From Gadus chalcogrammus (Eukaryota > Chordata > Actinopteri > Gadiformes > Gadidae), in assembly GCF_026213295.1 (NCBI RefSeq), contig NC_079427.1, positions 33,669,170-33,733,169 on the forward strand: 64,000 bases of DNA, written 5' to 3'. Shown in pieces: positions 14,961 to 25,720 of the stretch; within the stretch, counting starts at the first letter, position 1, and each line of letters opens with the position of its first letter. Both the position numbers and the translations under genes were made by a program. Below the pieces are notes generated by a model. That model saw only the letters and a list, made by a program, of their open reading frames with translations. It had not been told where the DNA came from and made no database searches.

Positions 14961-15005
14961 CTTCATCACGTCCTGGACAACCGTTACGTGAGGGCGTGGC
15001 TTAGA

Positions 15006-15300
15006 TAATAATAATAATAATGCATTTTATTTAGAAAAGCGCCTTTCAAGTCACTCAAGGACACTGTACATCACACACAATAAAACACACAATGAAATAT
15101 ACAAAAAACGTGATAAAATAGACATAGAAAGGACAACATAATAAGTTAAAATACATAGGGCAGAATGGCAGGAAGCATGGAGGTTAGAGAGAGTAGGCAG
15201 TCCGAAACAGGTGGGTTTTTAGTTGTGCTTTGAAAATGGGGAGAGAGTCACAGTTTCGGAGGTCGGGTGGTAGAGAGTTCCAGAGATCTGCCTTAACACC
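15006..15300. repeat. Dispersed repeat, A-rich with TAA microsatellite
   Basis: A (TAA)n start is followed by tgcattttatttagaaaagcgcctttcaag and ends near ccagagatctgcc. The text resembles fish dispersed repeats with the phrase 'gcgcctttcaagtcactcaa'. There is no coding content and the family is uncertain. Confidence 0.4.
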
Positions 15301-15439
15301 AAAAAAGCTTAACACTCTGATTTGACAACGCAAATAAGTCACAGGCAACACTAGCAGTGCTATTTCATAACTGCGTGGTGTTAAAATAACACCAACACTC
15401 TATATTCAACACCGTCCCTAACATTTTAACACTCATGTA

Positions 15440-15530
15440 TTTGCTGTGTAGTTTACGACAAAAACCACCCAATTGACGGCAGCTCCTTTGCCGCGTGGTT
15501 TTTAGAGCCACGAGTATTAGAGGCTCTAAA
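15440..15530. repeat. Short module shared with the arms of the giant palindrome
   Basis: The text tttacgacaaaaaccac...ttgccgcgtggtttttagag matches 24770-24830 in the same orientation and 20571-20640 inverted, with some mismatches. A piece of the palindrome sequence is therefore also present outside it. Confidence 0.7.
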
Positions 15531-15539
15531 TAATATCAT

Positions 15540-15733
15540 TTTTTCCCGCTCGGCTCTCGCCGCTTCATGGCCTTGAGGCGCTTCTGTCTGGATTCGAAAT
15601 CACATCGCGACATCAGTCAGGGTTAGGTGCTTTGCCAAAGACACCTCGATACACTGCTTGGTGAAGCCGGGGATCGAACCAACAACCTTCAGATTACCAG
15701 CCAACCCGCTCTACCACCTGAGCTACTGCCGCC
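15540..15733 (-). mobile_element. tRNA-derived SINE, copy A
   Basis: On the minus strand it starts ggcggcagtagctcaggtgg. It carries an A-box-like tagctcaggtggtagagcgg and a B-box ggttcgatcccc, followed by a tRNA-unrelated body ending in cggcgagagccgagcggg. Copies B (16450-16656) and C (26976-27025) share it. Confidence 0.85.
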
Positions 15734-16445
15734 ACACAGTGTACTATATATATTAACAATCTAAATGGCAGAGTTAGACCAACTCCAGACCTCCCTCCAG
15801 ACGCAGACAGACTGTCCTAGCTCACAGAACCAGTGAGTCATCGTCACTCTGGTCAAGGCTAGTGCTTTCACCTCAAAAAGTCGCCAAAAGTCACCAATAG
15901 CAGCTGAAAAAGAAGCTAGATTTGTCGCTTGTCGCTGTTTTGAAAAAAAGTCGCCAAAGGGGTCTGAAAAGTAGCTAAATATAGCGACAAAATCGCTAAG
16001 TTGGCAACACTGCGGTTTGGTCCAGTAGTCGTAAGCGTCTTTGTATTTAATGCGCATGCGCAGGCTTGTACGTAACCTTGAAATTGTACATTTGTCTGAA
16101 CAAATATTTCTAAATTGAGCTCCTAATCAAGTATAACAGTGTTTTAGGAAGAAAACAAAAAAAATTATTTGGATTGAATGACAAAATTATTAATCAGTTG
16201 AATACACAACCTTAAAATTTTACATTTGTCAAAATGGATATTTCTTAATTGAGCTCCTAATTAAAAATATCTATATTTCACAGTATTTTGAAATAAAAAA
16301 AAGTTATTTTAAAAATAAAACAAAAAATGTTTATTTGAATTGAATTACAAAATAATAATCAGATGAAGTACGGCTTAAAACCCTTTTAGGTTTTTAGGAG
16401 TTGGTCTAACTCTGCCATTTATATTGTTAATATATATTGTATATT
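15734..16445. repeat. Dispersed block X (contains unoccupied target site)
   Basis: This roughly 700-bp block begins and ends with tctgccattta...attgttaatatat text in inverted orientation and contains a run of 'gtcgcc' motifs. Its reverse complement is found split in two around the large insertion, at 19480-19673 and 26506-26975. At 16198-16203 it has TTGAAT uninterrupted, corresponding to the ATTCAA duplicated at both ends of that insertion. Confidence 0.8.
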
Positions 16446-16449
16446 GTGT

Positions 16450-16656
16450 GGAGGCAGTAGCTCAGGTGGTAGAGCGGGTTGGCTGATAATCTGAAGGTTG
16501 TTGGTTCGATCCCCGGCTTCACCAAGCAGTGTATCGAGGTGTCTTTGGCAAAGCACTTAACCCTGACTGATGTTGCGATGTGATGTCGAATCCAGACAGA
16601 AGCGCGTCAAGGCCATGAAGCGGCGAGAGCCGAGCGGGAAAAAATGATGATGATGT
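16450..16656 (+). mobile_element. tRNA-derived SINE, copy B
   Basis: Same family as copy A. The A-box region tagctcaggtggtagagcgg and B-box ggttcgatcccc are intact. It ends in a (TGA)n-like tail (aatgatgatgatg). It sits directly after tattgttaatatatattg, as do the other two copies, so SINE and block X were amplified together. Confidence 0.85.
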
Positions 16657-16663
16657 ATACAAT

Positions 16664-16996
16664 AATGAGAAACAATTATTTGATTAAATTGTAATCTTTT
16701 TGATTGGATAAACCAAATTATTTCTGATAGATATTTCTTAAATGAGAACCAATTGTTGGAGTGAATCAATCTTTTTTTGTTTAGGATTTAACATACGATT
16801 TAAATGTATTAACTTCATTCAAAGAATAGAATTATACTTGGTGCCAAGTTGTATTATTTTGTTTTTATGAACATAGGAAATATTGTTTGAGGCAAGCTAT
16901 ATATTTGTCATTGGCTCAAGTTATGTAATATAGATGTGAACCATTACCCATGTTTTTTTTAATTGGTTCAACAGAAGGCTTTTTCCAGTGTACCGC
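16664..16996 (+). repeat. Direct repeat D, copy 1
   Basis: It starts aatgagaaacaattatttga and ends ttttccagtg. It is closely similar to 17335-17655 (same order, few substitutions), so a segment of about 0.3 kb was duplicated in tandem around a copy of part of block X at 17000-17135. Confidence 0.85.
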
Positions 16997-16999
16997 TGA

Positions 17000-17135
17000 A
17001 CCTGCAGTAGAGAGCCTTGACCAGAGTGACGATGACTCACTGGTTCTGTGAGCTAGGACAGCCTGTTTGTGTCTGGAGGGAGGTCTGGAGTAGGCCTAAC
17101 TCTGCCATTTAGATTGTTAATATATATTGTATACA
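17000..17135 (+). repeat. Fragment of block X
   Basis: The text gaccagagtgacgatgactc through tctgccatttagattgttaa equals 26855-26968 and the reverse complement of 15736-15860. Confidence 0.85.
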
Positions 17136-17149
17136 AAAATATGTTATGT

Positions 17150-17334
17150 TTAAAAATGTTCATGTTTAAATGAGAAACAATTGTTTGATTAAATTTTAAT
17201 CTTTTTGATTGGATAAAACAAATTATTTGTGATAGATATTTCTTAAATGAGAAACAATTGTTTGATTAGATTTTTATCTTTTAAATTGGATAAAACAAAT
17301 TATATCGAATGCATATTATGACTTAAATGAGAAA
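17150..17334 (+). repeat. Short tandem repeats of about 80 bp
   Basis: A unit reading aatgagaaacaattgtttga...tttttgattggataaaacaa...gatatttctta occurs two to three times before the second copy of repeat D. It is internally expanded AT-rich element sequence. Confidence 0.7.
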
Positions 17335-17655
17335 CAATTGTTTGATTAAATTTTAATCTTTTTGATTGGATAAAACTAATTATTTCTGATAGATATTTCT
17401 TAAATGAGAAACAATTGTTGGAGTGAATCAATATTTTTTTGTTTAGGATTTAACATACAATTTAAATGTATTAACTTCATTCAAAGAATAGAATTATACT
17501 TGGTGCCAAGTTGTATTATTTTGTTTTTATGAACATAGGAAATATTGTTTGAGGCAAGCTATATATTTGTCATTGGCTCAAGTTATGTAATATAGATGTG
17601 AACCATTACCCTACATTTTTTTAATTGGTTCAATTAAAGACTTTTTCCAGTGTAA
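17335..17655 (+). repeat. Direct repeat D, copy 2
   Basis: Partner of 16664-16996. Both end in ctttttccagtgta. From 17656 to 18383 I see no gene, only dispersed-repeat text including gtaacaggggggacagtcg. Confidence 0.85.
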
Positions 17656-18383
17656 CAGGGTGGACATGTTATGCTTTACCGCATCAGTCAAGCTTTCTAA
17701 AACATTGAAAAAAAGGTTGATTAAAGAGTGATACTTACTCTGCTTCTCGTAGATGATTTCCCTCCAAAAAGTAATGTTACTTGTTGAGTCATGTGACTAG
17801 AGGGATAGTCGGAAGGGGGTGGTCAGGGGGACTTGCATCAGAGTAACAGGGGGGACAGTCGATTCAGGGACACAACATATTTTAATTACTTAAAGTCTTA
17901 AAAATGTTTTAATCACAAAAAATAACATTTGGTAAGGAATATTATAAACAAAGCTATACAACAATAATGACAAATGTAGAATTTCTTTGATTTTTATTAC
18001 TTATATTTGTATCTGAAGTTGAGCAAACACGATTGGGGACATGGCAGTTTAGTTGTTTGTGCTAAAGTTGGAGGAATTATTTTAAATGCAATTAATCCTG
18101 GGGACATACTGTTGTGTTCTACGGTAGAGGGGGGTTAACTATATAAGATGAGCTTTTAAAAATAAGCATTGGCCAATTTTTACAAAAAATATACCATATA
18201 GGCTATGGGGACTCAAATGGCACCGAATACTAGGAATGACCCGGCTCTCGTTTTGAAGAATAATCACAGCGCCATTCGTTTCAATGGAAATCGCGACGGC
18301 CTATACTTTAAACATAAAGTGTACATATTTATAATTCGAAATTCGTCCCAGGCTTTATACCACGGATACTCTAGGGTCTATAG

Positions 18384-19366
18384 CAGGGGTTTTCAAAGTG
18401 TGAGAGAGTGAGCCCCCCCTCAGAGAAAAAAATTCAGCTGAGCCCCCCCCCCCCAATTTTTTTCTAAATACCTGTGTTTTGAAAGCTATCTTAATTATTT
18501 TGCACATTTGAAACATCTCTGATCATAATTTTAAAACATTTGAAACATATTTTTGAAACATTTGAAACATATTTTTGAAACATTTGAAACATATTTCTGA
18601 AACATTACAACGTCTTTGTGACATTTCCTAACACAATTTAACAACTTTATCTCAGCATGTTTTAGCTTAACCTTTTTTAAATACACTTGAACATCTTAAT
18701 CTGTGTAAACTGCCAGTTTACACAGATTCATTCAGGGTCCCTGACTCTGAATTTTCTGAGTCGAATCAGATCTGCCTTTTCAGTCCAGAGATTCGACTAT
18801 TCGGCGGGGTTTGTTTACCGGCGTTGCTATGGTGACCTAAATTATTATAAGCAACTGAAAACGATGCCAGTTTGAAACTAAAACTGTGATTCTGAAAAAA
18901 GTATAAATGCTATCAAAATTCCGTTTCGATAGTATTGAAGATACAAGTGTGTAGATTTGTGTAATGGTTTGAATGATGGTAAACGGTTGAAAAATGAATG
19001 AGTTACGAGTACGACGATGTCTAGAAGTAGGTGTATCAGAATGGGCTGAAGTCTTCAATGAAAACAGCTGAAAACGAAGCGGTATGAAACTAAAACTGTG
19101 ATTCTGAAGAAATTTTAAATGATATCGAAATTCTGTTTAGATATTATTGAAGATACAAGTGTGTAGATTTGTTAAATGGTTTGCACGAAGATAAACGGTT
19201 GAAAATTGATTTAGTTATGTTACTTCTACAGTTGAAGTACGATTGATGATTTGAATCATCGACTTTCCGTTTTTTTTTCGGGTTTATTTTTTTCTCACGT
19301 CGCGCCCCACCTGAAGAACTCTGGGGCCCCCCAGGGGGGGCGCGCCCCACAGTTTGAAAACCACTG
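18384..19366. mobile_element. Non-autonomous hAT-type transposon, copy 2
   Basis: Ends caggggttttcaaagtgtg and cagtttgaaaaccactg. The left TSD is GTCTATAG (18376-18383). The right flank reads GTCTAG before catatagg, a 2-bp-shortened duplicate. A related sequence at 27553-27575 reads through tatatgctatagaccctaga on the opposite strand, confirming the pre-insertion site. Confidence 0.85.
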
Positions 19367-19479
19367 GTCTAGCATATAGGCCTAACCGCGTTGTCTGATT
19401 ACAGTTTAATGTAACAGTAAGCTGACAAATAGCAAATTAACACCGCAACTGCAAATTAACCACACAGAGATAACCACAC

Positions 19480-19673
19480 TGGAAAAAGGGTTTTAAGCCG
19501 TACTTCATCTGATTATTATTTTGTAATTCAATTCAAATAAACATTTTTTGTTTTATTTTTAAAATAACTTTTTTTTATTTCAAAATACTGTGAAATATAG
19601 ATATTTTTAATTAGGAGCTCAATTAAGAAATATCCATTTTGAAAAATGTAAAATTTTAAGGTTGTGTATTCAA
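19480..19673. repeat. Inverted half of block X, left flank of giant insertion
   Basis: Reverse complement of 16200-16395, ending gttgtgtATTCAA. The other half resumes at 26506. Confidence 0.8.
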
Positions 19674-19986
19674 ACGATACGCAAAACCCAGCATTAACTA
19701 CTGTGGAGGGCGGATACGTCCATTTCGCGTGCATATGTGCATATGATACGAAAAACCCAGCATTAACTGAATGGGAGATGCAATATTTTAGGACAGATTC
19801 ACCATTTAACGTGTTTCTAATGACATTTCTAGCGAGAAATGTACTTTTCCCTTGAATAATCCTCAGTCAGTGAATGTGTATGATCTAACTATTAATAACT
19901 TAACTTTTAATGATATCATCTTGTTAGAAACACGTACGTTTTCGTGAACACTGGATTACGTCGCATTTCAACATAAAATAGCGTGT

Positions 19987-19989
<3 letters not shown>

Positions 19990-20077
<88 letters not shown>
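19990..20077. repeat. (CA)n microsatellite in left arm
   Basis: 88-bp CA run. Its mirror at 25325-25402 is 78 bp. Confidence 0.97.
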
Positions 20078-20081
<4 letters not shown>

Positions 20082-20997
20082 TTTCGCTGCCAAATAAATA
20101 AATACTAAGGCAGAATAAAGAATAAATTAATTCATTATCATTCAACTTCAACATGCGTTATTACAGTATAGTGGTGGAGGGATGACGTGTGTTGGCCAAC
20201 CCGGAAGTGAGCGTCGCCCTGGGTTCCCTTGACAAAAAGCCAACGGGTTTTTCCATTTGATTTTGGATTATTGCAGAAAAATTAGCATCTTTGAAGCACC
20301 TCCTCAAAAACTGAAAATAAATAAAAATAACTGTGCTCCAAAGAAAGAAATGTAAACCAATGCATTCCGAATGGGAGTGTTTCTCCGATTTTTCCATGCT
20401 ACACAGAACGAAATGTAAACCCATGCAAATAAAGACTTCATGGTCATAATCATTTAAATATCATTAATCTCCTGAGGGTGGTATTCTATTTTTTTCAACG
20501 GGGCTGAATCCAGTCACTTGACCGTCATGGTTGCTATGGTGGTTGCTATTCACCAGCCCCTCTAATCCTTACATGGCTCTAAAAACCACGCGGCAAATGA
20601 GCTGCCGTAATTTGTGTTGTTTTTGTCGTAAACTAGTGTCCGATGGTTAAAAAATAGACGGATATTCCAAGGTATCCTTAAAAGGCAGCTTGGATGTTTT
20701 TATTTTCTGCAGTTTAGACTTCTTCTATAACCTATTTTTGAAAGCAAAACACCAAGCTCATTGATTTAACGAGGCAGGGTTATTTGAAACAATTTATTAA
20801 ATAAATATTTATGAGAGGTCATTCCTTCTCCTGAGTTTTCTTCCTATTTATGTCTAGTGTACAACCCTACTGTCCACAAGCATCACCCCCCCCCCCTCCC
20901 CATATGGATTTGGAGAATTGTTGCCACGTCCCAGTGGTGGAGGTATCATATATATGAAAGAGGGCATTCAATTATACTACAATGATCAATTAGGAGG

Positions 20998-21361
20998 CCG
21001 AAGCCCTAAAGGAAGTGATGCAATAGGTGACTGGGTCGACGACATTTAAGTAAGCTTTACTTTGAGGTCTCTTATATATCAAAGGGGGTCTCAAAGGACG
21101 CATACGCTTCAACCTGTGGCTCCGGTCCTACAGGAAATGACTCAGCAAGTGCTCCATCTCGTTGCACCTGCACCCAGCGGCTCGCTTGCAAGATTTTGGC
21201 CTGAAGTTATTCCCAGACCTACACCGTAGCCATCCAACCTGCATATCTGAGAATCAGGCCTCTCTTTAATAATGACAAAATGTATGAGAGAAATACACAT
21301 TAACTTTTGACTCATAAGCGGCGTGGTGCCGGCTCCTTTTGACCTTTTGACCCCAGACTTC
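20998..21361 (+). repeat. Module U, copy 1
   Basis: It begins aggccgaagccctaaaggaa and ends ccttttgaccccagacttc. A second, slightly diverged direct copy is at 22381-22755, and the mirror copy is at 24042-24405. Confidence 0.9.
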
Positions 21362-21417
21362 TGGGGGAATAGCTGAATCAATTCATTAGTCAATCAAAAG
21401 CATGTAAAGAGGGAGAA

Positions 21418-21926
21418 CAAGGTGTCCTTCAACATCTACGCTTCCAGGCGATTGCAACGGTGCCACACATGAGCATATTCGAACATGTTTAATGGTAGTA
21501 ATTAGCTGTCGAAATTGGAGGCCTTAATCAATAATGAGCAGCTATTGATTTGCTTCCCGATAGAAATTTGTGACAAATGACATGTTATTTAGCCTCTACA
21601 CGTTGAGTTGAGTCCAATGACACCAAGCATGACACTCTAGAAAATGGTAACATGTATTTTACATGGTACACCTAGGTCTAGGACATGATCTCGGTGTAGC
21701 AAGAGGGCGAGCTTGATCTCATTGGACTCAGCTTAACGTGTAGATGCTAAATAACATGTAATTTGTCAAAAATCTCCATCGGGAAGCAAATCTATAGCTG
21801 GTCATTATTGATAAAGGCCTCCAAAATCGACAGCTAATTACTACCCCGAAACATATTCAAATATGATCATGTGTGGCACTGTTGCAATCGCCTCGAAACG
21901 TAGATGTCAAAGGACACCTTGTTTGC
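21418..21926. repeat. Fold-back inside left arm
   Basis: Arm 21418-21621 (acaaggtgtccttcaacatc...) is the reverse complement, with scattered mismatches, of 21717-21926 (...gtcaaaggacaccttgt). The loop is about 95 bp. The mirror image is at 23477-23985. Confidence 0.9.
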
Positions 21927-22380
21927 CCCGTTACGTAACCGGGAAGATATTTTCATACTTCTAATGAATTGATTCATATTTTAAGGTTCTCGGAGTGAGA
22001 CTTTAAGCGGCTGCAGCAGAAGTGTTGAGACGAAAGATGATATCAAGACATTTATAGAATATTCACATTCACATTATGATTCTTCGTCATAACATCCGAC
22101 CAAACATCCTTTACAGTCACCAAGCGAGGATTATGAAAGTCCAGGCCCCCCCTTCCGGCACTCAAGGTCCGACTGGGCCAAGTTTAGGGCAGGAAGGGCC
22201 CCCCATTCCGGCCCTCGGGGTCCGACCGGGCCAAGTTTCGGTGCGGGGATCCCAGTTAGGCCTTAGAATAAGGTATTCAAATTTCAGGGCGGTAGGACCT
22301 TCCTATCTCAAAAACTGTTTTTCCACCACATTCTGAACCATTAGGTCTTGCAGGTAACACATCTGAGGGGCTTTGTCCTT

Positions 22381-22755
22381 TAGGCCGAAGCCCTAAAGGA
22401 AGTGATGCAATAGGTGACTGGGTCAACAACATTTAAGTATGCTTTACTTTGAGGTCTCTTATATATATCAAAGGGGGTCTCAAAGGACGCATACGCTTCA
22501 ACCTGTGGCTCCAGCCCTACAGGAAATGACTCAGCAAGTGCTCCATCTCGTTGCACCTGCACCCAGCGGCTCGCTTGCAAGATTTTGGCCTGAAGTTCTT
22601 CCCAGACCTACACCCTAGCCATCCAACACGCATATCTTAGAATCAGGCTTCTCTTTAATAATGACAAAAAGCTATTAGAGAAATACACATTCACTTTTTG
22701 TTATCTCATAAGCGGCGTGGTGCCGGCTCCTTTTGACCTTTTGACCCCAGACTTC
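22381..22755 (+). repeat. Module U, copy 2, in the palindrome spacer
   Basis: This is a direct copy of 20998-21361 with several substitutions and small indels. It is placed only on one side of the symmetry centre, so the spacer is not symmetric. Confidence 0.9.
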
Positions 22756-23025
22756 AAAAACGTGGCCACAGGCCAGCTGTGACTACACACCTTAAGCCAC
22801 AAATGTACACCTCCATCCCACAAAAAATGGGGACTAGAAACTAACCTCTGTCTTATTTACATTTACCGTACTGTGGGAGGTCACGCCCCTTTTCCGGCCT
22901 TTTCGAGATAGCTAGGGATGCTAAAATGTTTACACACATTTCCCGGGGCCCCGAGAACGACATATCCGAGATTTGGAGTTCTAGCCCTTAGAGAAAAAAA
23001 GTTTTCCCAAATGGACTGTAATTTG
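22756..23025. other. Unique part of palindrome spacer
   Basis: No gene or repeat partner is visible. It starts aaaaacgtggccacaggcca and runs to the onset of the right arm. Confidence 0.6.
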
Positions 23026-25320
23026 GACAAAGCCCCTCAGATGTGTTACCTGCAAGACCTAATGGTTCAGAATGTGGTGGAAAAACAGTTTTTGAGATAG
23101 GAAGGTCCTACCGCCCTGAAATTTGAATACCTTATTCTAAGGCCTAACTGGGATCCCCGCACCGAAACTTGGCCCGGTCGGACCCCGAGGGCCGGAATGG
23201 GGGGCCCTTCCTGCCCTAAACTTGGCCCAGTCGGACCTTGAGTGCCGGAAGGGGGGGCCTGGACTTTCATAATCCTCGCTTGGTGACTGTAAAGGATGTT
23301 TGGTCGGATGTTATGACGAAGAATCATAATGTGAATGTGAATATTCTATAAATGTCTTGATATCATCTTTCGTCTCAACACTTCTGCTGCAGCCGCTTAA
23401 AGTCTCACTCCGAGAACCTTAAAATATGAATCAATTCATTAGAAGTATGAAAATATCTTCCCGGTTACGTAACGGGGCAAACAAGGTGTCCTTTGACATC
23501 TACGTTTCGAGGCGATTGCAACAGTGCCACACATGATCATATTTGAATATGTTTCGGGGTAGTAATTAGCTGTCGATTTTGGAGGCCTTTATCAATAATG
23601 ACCAGCTATAGATTTGCTTCCCGATGGAGATTTTTGACAAATTACATGTTATTTAGCATCTACACGTTAAGCTGAGTCCAATGAGATCAAGCTCGCCCTC
23701 TTGCTACACCGAGATCATGTCCTAGACCTAGGTGTACCATGTAAAATACATGTTACCATTTTCTAGAGTGTCATGCTTGGTGTCATTGGACTCAACTCAA
23801 CGTGTAGAGGCTAAATAACATGTCATTTGTCACAAATTTCTATCGGGAAGCAAATCAATAGCTGCTCATTATTGATTAAGGCCTCCAATTTCGACAGCTA
23901 ATTACTACCATTAAACATGTTCGAATATGCTCATGTGTGGCACCGTTGCAATCGCCTGGAAGCGTAGATGTTGAAGGACACCTTGTTCTCCCTCTTTACA
24001 TGCTTTTGATTGACTAATGAATTGATTCAGCTATTCCCCCAGAAGTCTGGGGTCAAAAGGTCAAAAGGAGCCGGCACCACGCCGCTTATGAGTCAAAAGT
24101 TAATGTGTATTTCTCTCATACATTTTGTCATTATTAAAGAGAGGCCTGATTCTCAGATATGCAGGTTGGATGGCTACGGTGTAGGTCTGGGAATAACTTC
24201 AGGCCAAAATCTTGCAAGCGAGCCGCTGGGTGCAGGTGCAACGAGATGGAGCACTTGCTGAGTCATTTCCTGTAGGACCGGAGCCACAGGTTGAAGCGTA
24301 TGCGTCCTTTGAGACCCCCTTTGATATATAAGAGACCTCAAAGTAAAGCTTACTTAAATGTCGTCGACCCAGTCACCTATTGCATCACTTCCTTTAGGGC
24401 TTCGGCCTCCTAATTGATCATTGTAGTATAATTGAATGCCCTCTTTCATATATATGATACCTCCACCACTGGGACGTGGCAACAATTCTCCAAATCCATA
24501 TGGGGAGGGGGGGGGGTGATGCTTGTGGACAGTAGGGTTGTACACTAGACATAAATAGGAAGAAAACTCAGGAGAAGGAATGACCTCTCATAAATATTTA
24601 TTTAATAAATTGTTTCAAATAACCCTGCCTCGTTAAATCAATGAGCTTGGTGTTTTGCTTTCAAAAATAGGTTATAGAAGAAGTCTAAACTGCAGAAAAT
24701 AAAAACATCCAAGCTGCCTTTTAAGGATACCTTGGAATATCCGTCTATTTTTTAACCATCGGACACTAGTTTACGACAAAAACAACACAAATTACGGCAG
24801 CTCATTTGCCGCGTGGTTTTTAGAGCCATGTAAGGATTAGAGGGGCTGGTGAATAGCAACCACCATAGCAACCATGACGGTCAAGTGACTGGATTCAGCC
24901 CCGTTGAAAAAAATAGAATACCACCCTCAGGAGATTAATGATATTTAAATGATTATGACCATGAAGTCTTTATTTGCATGGGTTTACATTTCGTTCTGTG
25001 TAGCATGGAAAAATCGGAGAAACACTCCCATTCGGAATGCATTGGTTTACATTTCTTTCTTTGGAGCACAGTTATTTTTATTTATTTTCAGTTTTTGAGG
25101 AGGTGCTTCAAAGATGCTAATTTTTCTGCAATAATCCAAAATCAAATGGAAAAACCCGTTGGCTTTTTGTCAAGGGAACCCAGGGCGACGCTCACTTCCG
25201 GGTTGGCCAACACACGTCATCCCTCCACCACTATACTGTAATAACGCATGTTGAAGTTGAATGATAATGAATTAATTTATTCTTTATTCTGCCTTAGTAT
25301 TTATTTATTTGGCAGCGAAA

Positions 25321-25405
<85 letters not shown>

Positions 25406-25720
25406 ACACGCTATTTTATGTTGAAATGCGACGTAATCCAGTGTTCACGAAAACGTACGTGTTTCTAACAAGATGATATCATTAAAAGTTAAGTTATTAA
25501 TAGTTAGATCATACACATTCACTGACTGAGGATTATTCAAGGGAAAAGTACATTTCTCGCTAGAAATGTCATTAGAAACACGTTAAATGGTGAATCTGTC
25601 CTAAAATATTGCATCTCCCATTCAGTTAATGCTGGGTTTTTCGTATCATATGCACATATGCACGCGAAATGGACGTATCCGCCCTCCACAGTAGTTAATG
25701 CTGGGTTTTGCGTATCGTAT
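23026..25720 (-). repeat. Right arm of giant inverted repeat
   Basis: Mirror of 19674-22378. Homology starts at ggacaaagcccctcag and ends at gcgtatcgt. The arms are separated by a 647-bp spacer. Confidence 0.95.
25325..25402. repeat. (TG)n microsatellite in right arm
   Basis: 78-bp TG run, mirror of the CA run at 19990-20077. Confidence 0.97.

Larger units (their letters stand above)
12995..15000. other. Intergenic/5' region, no coding genes
   Basis: No supported coding sequence. Apart from two donor-like sites on the minus strand, it is AT-rich unique-looking DNA. A short block at 13035-13250 (aagaacagcacggggacagc...) may be an element end, but I see no repeat partner in the window. Confidence 0.4.
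19674..22378 (+). repeat. Left arm of giant inverted repeat
   Basis: Position x pairs with about 45403 minus x in the right arm. The translated segments I compared (about 85 codons each at 20161, 21142 and 22076) are identical to their mirror copies. The visible differences are the CA run length (88 versus 78 bp) and a C run of 11 versus 10 near 20886. Confidence 0.95.

Noticed and set aside
16450..16530. tRNA gene
   Set aside because: A- and B-box sequences are present, but the 3' half runs into a common SINE body repeated in three places; it lacks a proper acceptor stem partner.
20161..20424. Coding genes inside the palindrome arms (frames of about 85 codons at 20161, 21142, 22076 and their mirrors)
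   Set aside because: Their conservation is explained by DNA-level duplication. They lack known motifs and continue no longer frame.
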